64,000 nucleotides of DNA. Origin: Cytobacillus sp. NJ13. Lineage in GTDB: Bacteria; Bacillota; Bacilli; Bacillales; Cytobacillaceae. The position numbers and the translations under genes are program-made. The notes beneath the pieces were generated by a model. It saw only the letters and a list, made by a program, of their open reading frames with translations, searched no databases and was not told the origin of the DNA. Shown here piece by piece: positions 27,208 to 34,695 of the stretch (its first letter is position 1; every line of letters starts with the position of its first letter). The DNA lies in the NCBI GenBank assembly GCA_030348385.1, contig JAUCFP010000006.1, forward strand, positions 1,116,001-1,180,000, given 5' to 3'.

Positions 27208-28376
27208 TTTCTTCCTCCCCCTCGCATTGGCCTTGCTTCTGACGGCTCCAGTTTTCCATATGTCATGATAAGCTGCCTGTAAAATTGAATGGAGCGCTGA
27301 TAAGCCGCCAGACTAACCCACTCATTTGGCTGATGGGCAAGCTTTTCGTCTCCCGGCCCGTAAATCAATGTAGGAATTTCACTCCTTGGATTAAGAACGG
27401 CACCATCTGTATAGTAGGACACCCCGTAATGGTTTGCTGGCGATTCGCCCTTGATAATTTGCGCTATTTGAATAATGTCCTCAGCAGGATCCGTTAAAAT
27501 AGATGGTCGGTCCAGGATGGTTTCAACACTGTATTTATAAATTTCTCCCTGATCCATCAGCAGATCAAGTTTGGATTTCAGCATGTTTATAAAACTGGTG
27601 TGGGATTGAGGAGGGACGGTTCTTATATCTGCTCTGATGCTGCATTTATCTGGGATGACATTGGTCTGCACTCCTCCTTCAATCATGGTAACAGCCAGAC
27701 TGCTTTGTCCGAGGGGCTTATTATCTGTCTTCCATTCAATTTTCAATTCATCCAATAGCCGGACTATTTTAAGCATGTGATCTACTGCATTTATTCCTTG
27801 TTCCGGCATCGAACCGTGAGAGGTTTTTCCATATGCTGTTATTTCAAGCCATAGGGCTCCCTTATGGCCAATCACAATTTTTTCATTTGTCGGTTCGGCA
27901 ATGATAAGTGCATCGATTTTTCTGCAGTCATTTTCTTTTAAAAAAGCCCTTGCCCCGCAGCTGTCGACTTCCTCCCCGGCTGTTGCCAAAAAAGTTACGC
28001 CAGCAGGGGGTACAGTACTCGTTAGATACAACTCTTCCAAAGCCAGGAACATCGCTGCAAGGCCGCTTTTCATATCAGAAGCTCCTCTGCCATATATGCG
28101 TCCATCTGCGATTTCTCCTGAAAATGGAGAGTAAATCCATTCTCCCATTCCAGGAGAAACGGTATCCATATGGCCGCATAAGACTAGCTGTTTACCGCCT
28201 TTGCCCGGAAGCGTAACTTCAAAATTGCTTCGAGTCTCATCAAGTATTGTCACTTTAAACGGCAGACCATTTTGTTTGCATCTGTTAATAAAAGCTTCAG
28301 TCACTAAATGTTCGTTTCCGGGCGGATTAGAGCTGTCGATTTGAAGCAGCTGCTGAAGAAACTGAATGTCATCCAT
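27204..28376 (-). CDS. M20-family metallohydrolase (ArgE/DapE/carbamoylase type)
   Basis: 390 residues. Di-zinc amidohydrolase that cleaves N-acyl, N-carbamoyl or N-formimidoyl groups. Motifs: LCGHMDTVSPG (about residues 64-74), GRGASDMKSGL (about residues 95-105), TAGEEVDSCGA (catalytic Glu) and IAEPTNEKIVIGHKG. The dimerisation lid contains SSLAVTMIEGGVQTNVIPD. Start ATG 28376 shares one base with the DUF1989 stop (TAATG), so translation is tightly coupled. In the inferred purine pathway it could split ureidoimidazole carboxylate or formiminoglycine; a simple deacetylase is the alternative. Confidence 0.85.
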   Translation of the reverse strand: MDDIQFLQQLLQIDSSNPPGNEHLVTEAFINRCKQNGLPFKVTILDETRSNFEVTLPGKGGKQLVLCGHMDTVSPGMGEWIYSPFSGEIADGRIYGRGASDMKSGLAAMFLALEELYLTSTVPPAGVTFLATAGEEVDSCGARAFLKENDCRKIDALIIAEPTNEKIVIGHKGALWLEITAYGKTSHGSMPEQGINAVDHMLKIVRLLDELKIEWKTDNKPLGQSSLAVTMIEGGVQTNVIPDKCSIRADIRTVPPQSHTSFINMLKSKLDLLMDQGEIYKYSVETILDRPSILTDPAEDIIQIAQIIKGESPANHYGVSYYTDGAVLNPRSEIPTLIYGPGDEKLAHQPNEWVSLAAYQRSIQFYRQLIMTYGKLEPSEARPMRGGGRN

Positions 28377-28999
28377 TAATCCGCCTCCACAATTTGCATT
28401 TTAATAGGGGTCACTTTAAACCCATTAACCGGTGCCATGTCCTGGGAACAGGTTGTACAGGCAATGACAACATCGCACAATGCTTTCAGCCTTATATAAT
28501 CACCAGGCTTGGACATAGGCTCGCTAATGACATAATCACCAGCATCATCAAGGACATTATTCATAAATATATTGATGGGATCTGGAATGACAGAAGGGTG
28601 AATATTATACTTTTTCAAGGCAGCCGCAATATTATCATGGCAATTGGGGTGATTCTCCTTGCCAAAATCAACTTTATAGCGGTAATAATCACAAGCAGGA
28701 AAGAAGAAATCATGTTTTCCAACAGTGTCTTCCACTAGCTGCATCAGCGGGCGGCGGCGGTTGCTGTAAAGCCAATCTCCCGTTTTAAGCCGAATGCTGC
28801 TTAATGAGGCACGCATATGAACAGGTGAAACATGTTCATTGGGATCTTCATAGTTAAAACAGACAAAATCCCCCACCTGTTTTCCTTCCATATCAATAAT
28901 AATGAGCTCTTCTCCTTTGTGAATCAGGGCGCTTCTTCCTTCATAAGGGGGGATAATAATTTCGTCTCTGATCCTCCCCCTGTTAAAAACCTCTTTCAT
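28376..28999 (-). CDS. DUF1989 protein (urea carboxylase-associated family)
   Basis: 207 residues. DUF1989 proteins accompany urea amidolyase and guanidine or nitrogen-release genes; some are carboxyguanidine-type deiminases in related loci, but the reaction here is unknown. Likely metal-binding or catalytic residues are in FACDYYRYK (with preceding H), NCHDNIAAALK and ACTTCSQDMAPVNG near the C terminus. Position between a cyclase-family hydrolase and an M20 hydrolase suggests handling of a urea- or amidine-like product. ATG 28999 follows GGTTGGTGAT. Confidence 0.85.
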   Translation of the reverse strand: MKEVFNRGRIRDEIIIPPYEGRSALIHKGEELIIIDMEGKQVGDFVCFNYEDPNEHVSPVHMRASLSSIRLKTGDWLYSNRRRPLMQLVEDTVGKHDFFFPACDYYRYKVDFGKENHPNCHDNIAAALKKYNIHPSVIPDPINIFMNNVLDDAGDYVISEPMSKPGDYIRLKALCDVVIACTTCSQDMAPVNGFKVTPIKMQIVEAD

Positions 29000-29016
29000 T
29001 TGATCACCAACCTTTG

Positions 29017-29700
29017 TTATTCAATGAAAACGGCTACAGCACGTACTGGAGATCCCGTTCCTTTTCTAATCCTGAGCGGCAGTCCGAAATATAGAAATCG
29101 CATTCCTGCGATCTGATCGAGATTACAGAGATTTTCCGTATTGGTTATCCCATATTCCCGGCAAATGAGGTGCCCGGAATACTTGGGATCATCCGGATGA
29201 TCAATGGCCGGGGCATCGATCCCTATATTGACCGCACCTTTTTCAGCCAGCCATTTTGCTGCTTGATAATTCAGGCCCGTATAGGTGGTGAGCCATTTGT
29301 CTGTACCATAAGACCGATTATAGTGGCCGGTATAGAGGAAAACGATATCTCCTTTTTCAATAAATTGCTGTGATTTCCGCAATGCCGCCTCGAGATCACG
29401 GTCTGTAATATATCGATCAGGCTGGATGTGGGACACATCAAGGCAAACTGCGGGCCCATAAAAAAATTCAAGCGGCATTTCATCGATGTATTTGCCGTTT
29501 GGATCATATTCATAGGTTGCATCGCTATGGGTAGGGCCATGTTCATTGATTAATAGATTATTGGTTGCAAACATAAATCCAACTTGTTTTTCACTTTCTT
29601 CGTGAGAGATATTCGGGAAGATCATTGTTTTTTGATGAAGGGGAAAAACAGGCATTCCCTGATAAATTTCCTGCGTTAAATCGACTAATTTAACTCCCAT
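29017..29700 (-). CDS. Cyclase-family metal hydrolase (kynurenine formamidase/isatin hydrolase-like)
   Basis: 227 residues. The metal-binding signature appears as NEHGPTHSDATYEYD (about residues 52-66), matching H-x-x-T-H-x-D, and GIDAPAIDHPDDP follows near residue 170. Family members open lactam rings or hydrolyse formamides (isatin hydrolase, KynB). Ring opening of imidazolone to formiminoglycine is chemically close, so I propose it as a candidate imidazolonase; this is inference. ATG 29700 follows AGGAGG. It heads the last sub-operon, after a hairpin at 29,737. Confidence 0.82.
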   Translation of the reverse strand: MGVKLVDLTQEIYQGMPVFPLHQKTMIFPNISHEESEKQVGFMFATNNLLINEHGPTHSDATYEYDPNGKYIDEMPLEFFYGPAVCLDVSHIQPDRYITDRDLEAALRKSQQFIEKGDIVFLYTGHYNRSYGTDKWLTTYTGLNYQAAKWLAEKGAVNIGIDAPAIDHPDDPKYSGHLICREYGITNTENLCNLDQIAGMRFLYFGLPLRIRKGTGSPVRAVAVFIE

Positions 29701-29736
29701 GGTATTCCTCCTTGCCTGCTAATTCTTTTACTATAT

Positions 29737-29762
29737 GAAAAGCGGCAGGGAACGCCGCTTTT
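29737..29762 (-). terminator. Internal hairpin between deaminase paralogue and cyclase
   Basis: AAAAGCGGC / GCCGCTTTT with a 7-base loop; the minus-strand T-run is short (TTTTCAT). It may reduce expression of the four downstream enzymes relative to the shell genes. Confidence 0.55.
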
Positions 29763-29766
29763 AAGG

Positions 29767-31578
29767 TCAATTAATTATGGTCGGAATGACCTCAAACTTA
29801 TCTACATCGATTAGGCCCATATCTGTAATTTTCCACTTAGGGCTTGTTACCAGTGACCAGAATGATAAATGCATAAATGGAACTTCCATGCCGCAGCCAA
29901 GAACATCTTTGGCTAGCTGTGACAATTCGTCTACCTTTTCACTCATTTCTTTTCCGGTTAATTCGTCTGTCATTAAACCGCCAATCCTCAAAGGCAGGTC
30001 ACCGACTACTTTGCTATCCTTTATCATGGCTATTCCGCCATCCATTGCAATTACACGGTTCACCGCAGTTACCATATCTTCGTAGTTTGTCCCTGTTACG
30101 ATGATATTGTGTGTATCATGGGCAACGCTTTCTGCAATGGCTCCGCTTTTCAAATCAAAGCCATGCAGGAAAGTCTTGCCGATTTTTCCTGTTCTGCCGT
30201 GGCGTTCAACAACCAGAAGCGGCAGAACATCCTGCTTAAGGCAAGGCTGCACAATGCCGTCTTTGACATTCAGAGTGAACTCGCTTCCGCCAGTTAAGTT
30301 CTGAAAAGGTATAGCTTCAATTGCCCTTACTTTTGCACGCCTGCCTGAAGCTTCAATAGCCAGCTCCTTAAGTGTTACAGGTTTTCTCTTCACTGACTTT
30401 TTCACACTTTCCGGATATATGTAAGGAGCAATATCTATGGTTAATTCGCCTTTTTCAGCTGATTTTTTCCCTGCAAGATATACCTGGTCAATGGTCATAT
30501 TGTTCAAATCGCTGATCACGACAACATCTGCCCGTTTGCCTGGTGCAATTACCCCCACATCTTTAAAGCCAAAATGGGCAGCCGGATTTATGGTCGCCAT
30601 TTGGATGGCTTCCACAGGATCAATGCCTACAGCAATAGTTCTGCGGACAATATCATTCATATGTCCGTAATTTAACAGATCAGCAGGCACCATATCGTCT
30701 GATACAAGGATTGCACGGCGGGAATCGAGTCCATCCTCTGTTATGGCACGGATACAGTCCGTCATATTTCTTTGGGAAGAGCCTTCACGCATGAACACAC
30801 TTACACCATTGCGCAGCTTTTCGACTGTTTCTTCTTTCGTCGTAGTCTCATGGCAGGACACATGGTTCCCGCCACTGATAATATGGGCGGCAAGGTCTTT
30901 GCCAAACAATCCTGGTGCGTTCCCTTCAACCGTTTTTCCTATGCTGTTTGCATACGAAACCGCGGCAACAAGGTCGTCAATTAATTCCGGGGCATGCTCA
31001 TATACCGGTCTGATATTGCTGAAGCTTTGGATCTCTCCAATTCCCTGCACATGTGGGTCAGCCAATAGCTCTTTCATATCCTTGGAAGTCACATCAAATC
31101 CGGAGGTTTCAAGTCCGGGAGCATCAGGCACCGAACAGGGAACCGTGAAAAGGATCCGGTTTGGAAGTGTCTTTGCTTCTTCAATCATCGCCTGCATCCC
31201 GTGAACACCCAGAACATTTCCAATTTCATGCGGATCTCCAATCATCGTGGTGGTTCCAGTCGGAATGGAAAGCTTGGAGAATTCCGTGCAAGTCAGCATG
31301 GCACTTTCAAAATGCATATGAGAATCAATAAACCCTGGACATACGAATTTCCCCTGAATGTTTTCCACTATCGTTTTTGGCCCGATTAAGTCTTTTGCAT
31401 CTCCTGCCATTAAAATATATTCGCCTTTCATCGCAATGTCTGCTTCATAGATCTCCCGGGTGATGACATTGATGAAGTATCCGCCTTTTAGGACTACATC
31501 AGCAAAATGGCTGGAATCAAGCAGCACGTCAATAAGCTTGCGGTATTGCACTGCCTTTTTTATGTCTTTTGCATCCAT
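29767..31578 (-). CDS. Adenine deaminase paralogue with an altered metal ligand
   Basis: 603 residues of the adenine-deaminase (Ade) amidohydrolase subfamily, with an N-terminal catalytic barrel and a C-terminal Ade-specific domain (EVPFMHLSFWSLVTSPKWK). Expected ligands: H87 and H89 (IDSHMHFES), E182 (GIGEIQS), H243 (VSCHETT), D294 or D295 (VSDDM). The strand-5 histidine, present as GHAAG (H202) in the second copy at 48,022, is Asn220 here (EGNAPG). The surrounding motifs also differ. The protein therefore may act on another amine, for example 4-aminoimidazole, or be a structural subunit. ATG 31578 begins 4 bases after the shell pentamer gene. Confidence 0.82.
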   Translation of the reverse strand: MDAKDIKKAVQYRKLIDVLLDSSHFADVVLKGGYFINVITREIYEADIAMKGEYILMAGDAKDLIGPKTIVENIQGKFVCPGFIDSHMHFESAMLTCTEFSKLSIPTGTTTMIGDPHEIGNVLGVHGMQAMIEEAKTLPNRILFTVPCSVPDAPGLETSGFDVTSKDMKELLADPHVQGIGEIQSFSNIRPVYEHAPELIDDLVAAVSYANSIGKTVEGNAPGLFGKDLAAHIISGGNHVSCHETTTKEETVEKLRNGVSVFMREGSSQRNMTDCIRAITEDGLDSRRAILVSDDMVPADLLNYGHMNDIVRRTIAVGIDPVEAIQMATINPAAHFGFKDVGVIAPGKRADVVVISDLNNMTIDQVYLAGKKSAEKGELTIDIAPYIYPESVKKSVKRKPVTLKELAIEASGRRAKVRAIEAIPFQNLTGGSEFTLNVKDGIVQPCLKQDVLPLLVVERHGRTGKIGKTFLHGFDLKSGAIAESVAHDTHNIIVTGTNYEDMVTAVNRVIAMDGGIAMIKDSKVVGDLPLRIGGLMTDELTGKEMSEKVDELSQLAKDVLGCGMEVPFMHLSFWSLVTSPKWKITDMGLIDVDKFEVIPTIIN

Positions 31579-31581
31579 TTA

Positions 31582-31857
31582 TTAACCCCCTGTCTCCCCT
31601 TCTACACTGTCAATAATTCCGATAATGGCAGCATCTATAGGAGCATCTTTGTTTTGGACGGCTCTTGATGCCATGCTTCCAGTCACATATATGACCTTCT
31701 CTCCTATTCCGGCACCAACAGTATCAACGGTAATAATGGGGTTCGGCAACAGCGTGCCGTCCAATCCTATAGGCTGGGTAATTAATAATTTGGTGCCCAC
31801 CAGATTATCATCTTTTCTTGTGGCAGTTACACGGCCAACCACTATTCCCATTTGCAT
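31582..31857 (-). CDS. BMC-P shell vertex protein (EutN/CcmL family)
   Basis: 91 residues, a complete EutN/CcmL domain: MGIVVGRVTATRKDDNLVG at the N terminus, then DTVGAGIGEKVIYVTGSMAS and DAAIIGIIDSVE at the end. Such proteins form pentamers that cap the vertices of microcompartment shells, so a closed polyhedral shell is likely. It is the only BMC-P in the window. ATG 31857 follows AAGGAGAAG. It sits between an unknown compartment protein and the deaminase paralogue. Confidence 0.95.
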   Translation of the reverse strand: MQMGIVVGRVTATRKDDNLVGTKLLITQPIGLDGTLLPNPIITVDTVGAGIGEKVIYVTGSMASRAVQNKDAPIDAAIIGIIDSVEGETGG

Positions 31858-31870
31858 AAAGATCTTCTCC

Positions 31871-32602
31871 TTAATGTAAAATGATTTCGATCTTCAGTTC
31901 CTTTGCTGTATCTCTTGCAAGGGGGGTAATGATAGCCCCTTTTGGAACAGCTAGTTGATCAAGCTTACTCAAGTGGGCAAACCGTACTGATTCATCGGTA
32001 ATAACCGTTTTCTTCACATGCTGAACAGCAAAGTCTGCTTGTTCATTGAAATCTATTAATCTGATTCCAAGCATCTTCAGCTCTGCCATCTGCTGACTGA
32101 GCTTTCTTTTTAACAAGTCAGGGCCTTTATCCATACCTTTCAGTTTCCAATATTGGCTGAAAGGATCTCCTCCAGCCTTTAAAGCCGTGACCCGTTTTCC
32201 TTTTAATAAGCCCTTAAGGATGATCTGCACCAATGGTCTTTTTTCGTTAAGGGACAATATGTCTGTTATTAAAGAAAAAGATAGAATAGGCAAAAAGATT
32301 TCATCGAAATGATCAATTGGCTGGGCATGAACCGCTGCAGGAGAGATCCAATCGTCATTTCCAGTCAGAAGAACTAACTCCTGCAGCGGAAATTGTTTAA
32401 GCATTCCTTTCTCAGCAGCCATCCTTAGTGTAATATCTTCCTTGGATAACTTTTTCAAGTAAGAAAATCCTGTTTCCATTCCTATCATATGAGAGGTTAA
32501 TAGAGCCAGGATGTGAGGTTTTCTGTCTTTGCAGCTGTCATTTCGCAGGTAAAGCTCCTGCAGAGTGTTTTTTGCCATAACACTCTGCTTTTTGATGCTC
32601 AT
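31871..32602 (-). CDS. Uncharacterised compartment-operon protein, flavoprotein-like
   Basis: 243 residues. I do not recognise the family with confidence. The first two-thirds alternate strands and helices (ILALLTSHMIGMETGFSYL, then LVLLTGNDDWISP, then DEIFLPILSFSLITDILSL), recalling a flavodoxin/CoaC-like fold. The C terminus, PKGAIITPLARDTAKELKIE, resembles a segment that I recall in several proteins of other BMC loci. Start ATG 32602 lies 2 bases past the BMC-H stop. Likely an enzyme or assembly factor of the compartment; no role can be assigned. Confidence 0.7.
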   Translation of the reverse strand: MSIKKQSVMAKNTLQELYLRNDSCKDRKPHILALLTSHMIGMETGFSYLKKLSKEDITLRMAAEKGMLKQFPLQELVLLTGNDDWISPAAVHAQPIDHFDEIFLPILSFSLITDILSLNEKRPLVQIILKGLLKGKRVTALKAGGDPFSQYWKLKGMDKGPDLLKRKLSQQMAELKMLGIRLIDFNEQADFAVQHVKKTVITDESVRFAHLSKLDQLAVPKGAIITPLARDTAKELKIEIILH

Positions 32603-32604
32603 GC

Positions 32605-32889
32605 TTATTCACCGATATTTTTTGATAATAGAGCTCTTTCAACTTCGCTGTGCGGCCTAGGAATGACATGTACTGAAATGAGTTCTCCAACTCTGCTGGC
32701 CGCTTCCGCTCCTGCATCAGTGGCAGCTTTAACCGCTCCGACATCTCCCCTGACCATAACCGTTACAAGACCAAATCCCACTTTTTCATATCCGCAGATC
32801 TCCACATTAGCGGCTTTAACCATTGCATCCGCTGCCTCTACTGCGCCTACAAGACCTTTTGTCTCGATTAATCCCAATGCTTCACCCAT
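32605..32889 (-). CDS. BMC-H shell hexamer protein, Phe-pore variant
   Basis: 94 residues, one complete BMC domain (PduA/EutM type): [42 protein letters not shown] and [10 protein letters not shown]. The pore loop reads KVGFGLVT where PduA-like proteins have KIGSGLVT, so a bulky Phe probably lines each hexamer pore. Such proteins tile the shell facets and control metabolite passage. ATG 32889 follows AAGGAGG. Second of two adjacent BMC-H genes. Confidence 0.96.
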   Translation of the reverse strand: MGEALGLIETKGLVGAVEAADAMVKAANVEICGYEKVGFGLVTVMVRGDVGAVKAATDAGAEAASRVGELISVHVIPRPHSEVERALLSKNIGE

Positions 32890-32912
32890 TGTGTGTTTCC
32901 TCCTTAAATTTA

Positions 32913-33326
32913 TTAAATTGATGGTTTATCTGTATCATTATCATTAAGGTTAATGCTTTCTTTCGCTTGCTTTTTTCTTTTCGAATCCGCTTCTAGTTTT
33001 TCATCCCCCTCAGCATCATTACCAGGATGCACCTCTTCCAGCTTAAAATGTGGAAGCAGCTTCCCCGCTACTTCACTGTGCGCACGCGGGATGACATGAG
33101 CAGAAATTACTTTTCCAATTCTCTCTGCAGCATTCACACCAGCATCGACTGCAGACTTCACAGCCGCTACATCCCCGTTGAGATGGATTGTAACGCCAAG
33201 ATAGCCCTCCACTCCTATTACTTTTTCAATTCCTACAATTTCTACGTCTGCTGCTTTTACGGCTGCATCTGCAGCAGAAACTGCTGTTGAATAACCAACG
33301 GTTTCAATCAAACCTAATGCTTGCAA
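32913..33326 (-). CDS. BMC-H shell protein with pore-loop insertion and charged tail
   Basis: 137 residues: a BMC domain (residues 1-90) with [20 protein letters not shown] and [12 protein letters not shown], plus a 45-residue Lys/Asp/Glu-rich tail probably disordered. The pore segment [18 protein letters not shown] is about four residues longer than in the neighbouring BMC-H proteins. The tail may face the lumen and recruit cargo, or face the cytosol. TTG 33326 follows AGGAGGAGG. Differences from the other two hexamers suggest a mixed shell with distinct pores. Confidence 0.93.
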   Translation of the reverse strand: MQALGLIETVGYSTAVSAADAAVKAADVEIVGIEKVIGVEGYLGVTIHLNGDVAAVKSAVDAGVNAAERIGKVISAHVIPRAHSEVAGKLLPHFKLEEVHPGNDAEGDEKLEADSKRKKQAKESINLNDNDTDKPSI

Positions 33327-33430
33327 CTGAAGAATCCTCCTCCTGTTAAATAGACAAATCTTCTCTCCGTACCTATAAGATGCTTGCGGGACGAATAGTG
33401 CTGATCTGTGACCGCGATGCTGGCTGACAA

Positions 33431-34390
33431 CTATTTCATTCTGTCAAATTCCTTATGAATCTGATCAGAGATGCGTGATACCTCATCATAGTGTCCGTGA
33501 AGCAGCAAATATTTCTTCTCTATTAAAAAATTGAATTGTTCAGAAGTACTTTTTTTCATGTAACGGTCAAGGATCAAAATACCCGTATAATAATCGATTC
33601 CTTCAATGACAGCGACACAGCCGGTTGAAGTGTTCAGCCCCAGTTGTTTTGTAAGCCATGGACTGGGGGATTTTTCTCTATAGATTTGAGTAGTTTTAAA
33701 GGATTTTTGGGAAAATTTTTTAAAGAAGCTCTTCAAAGCGTTTAATAGTGTTCTATGATCATCTTCATATAGCTCCAGCGAAAAGGATTGCCCGCTGTTT
33801 TTGTCCCATGTCAGGCAATATCTTAAAGAAGGAAACTCCCTTAAAAGGTCATTCAGCAGAAATAACTGCCCGGGAGTGCATTTTTCTGAAGTGATTACAC
33901 CGATTGAGGCTGTTTTTAATTCCCGCTGAAAAGAGCTTTCCAGAGCAGATTGAAGGTCTGAGAACAGCCAGACTTTCACACCATCCGGCGTTTGTCCGAT
34001 AAGCTGGCTTTCTCTTGCGTTTCGGTCAGGTTTTATATCAGCAAAGTCAGCCTTAGAAGAAACCGGCTGTTTCCCCTGTACCAGGGATAGGGTTTGAAGC
34101 TGTGCAATTTTTTCCTTAGCTGAAGGCTTGGGTGAAGAATGAGAAGCTGTTTGCCTTCTAAGGTTAGGATGTGGATCAGCAGTCTTGACCGGGTCTGCAT
34201 GATTAATTGATATTCTTTTATTCATTTTTTCCTTCTGGTAGTTAGGCCTGCTAATACCCGGTATACTCTTCTTCGTTCCCTGCTGCCTGCCTGGAGGGGA
34301 CTGATTGGAAACTCCATTAATAGGGTTTATTTTTGACTTGCCGTAAGGCTTCATCACTTCTTCTACAACACTTTTAATAAAGTCAGACAC
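33431..34390 (-). CDS. BMC-associated protein with N-terminal helix, long linker and BMC-like C-terminal domain
   Basis: 319 residues. Three parts: an amphipathic helix SDFIKSVVEEVMKPYG (residues 2-17), resembling BMC encapsulation peptides; a basic, Pro/Ser/Lys-rich linker (about residues 18-125) likely disordered; and a folded part from about residue 130. The last 70 residues contain CVAVIEGIDYYTGILILDRY and KKYLLLHGHYDEVSRISDQ, which follow the BMC pattern (IE-x-G, D-x-M-K, G-D-x-x-x-V) in degenerate form. GTG 34390 follows GGAGGTG. It could be an adaptor linking cargo to shell. No matching family known to me. Confidence 0.7.
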   Translation of the reverse strand: MSDFIKSVVEEVMKPYGKSKINPINGVSNQSPPGRQQGTKKSIPGISRPNYQKEKMNKRISINHADPVKTADPHPNLRRQTASHSSPKPSAKEKIAQLQTLSLVQGKQPVSSKADFADIKPDRNARESQLIGQTPDGVKVWLFSDLQSALESSFQRELKTASIGVITSEKCTPGQLFLLNDLLREFPSLRYCLTWDKNSGQSFSLELYEDDHRTLLNALKSFFKKFSQKSFKTTQIYREKSPSPWLTKQLGLNTSTGCVAVIEGIDYYTGILILDRYMKKSTSEQFNFLIEKKYLLLHGHYDEVSRISDQIHKEFDRMK

Positions 34391-34406
34391 ACATTATGCA
34401 CCTCCA

Positions 34407-34670
34407 TTAAAGAATTTTGCGAAGTTCTGAATGCGGGCGGGGAATAACATTAGCCGAAACCAGTTCTCCTCCAGTCATGGTGTATGCAGTCTTCCCAACC
34501 TCAACAGCTGCAGCCACTGCTGCGACATCGCCCTCGATAATGACGGTGACAAGGCCGGATCCCACTCTCTTTAAATCAACTAAACTGACATTTGCCGCTT
34601 TTACCATTGAGTCCAGCGCTTCAATAGCCGCTGTCAAACCCCTTGTTTCAATCAAGCCAATTGCCTTCAT
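34407..34670 (-). CDS. BMC-H shell hexamer protein, canonical
   Basis: 87 residues, PduA/EutM-type BMC domain: MKAIGLIETRGLTAAIEALD, MVKAANVSL, RVGSGLVTVIIEGDVAAV and VIPRPHSEL. The pore motif GSG is the common one. It is the first shell gene in transcription order, right after the UbiD-like gene. ATG 34670 follows GAGGAGG. Confidence 0.96.
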   Translation of the reverse strand: MKAIGLIETRGLTAAIEALDSMVKAANVSLVDLKRVGSGLVTVIIEGDVAAVAAAVEVGKTAYTMTGGELVSANVIPRPHSELRKIL

Positions 34671-34695
34671 TTTTGACCTCCTCTACTGCAGAAGC

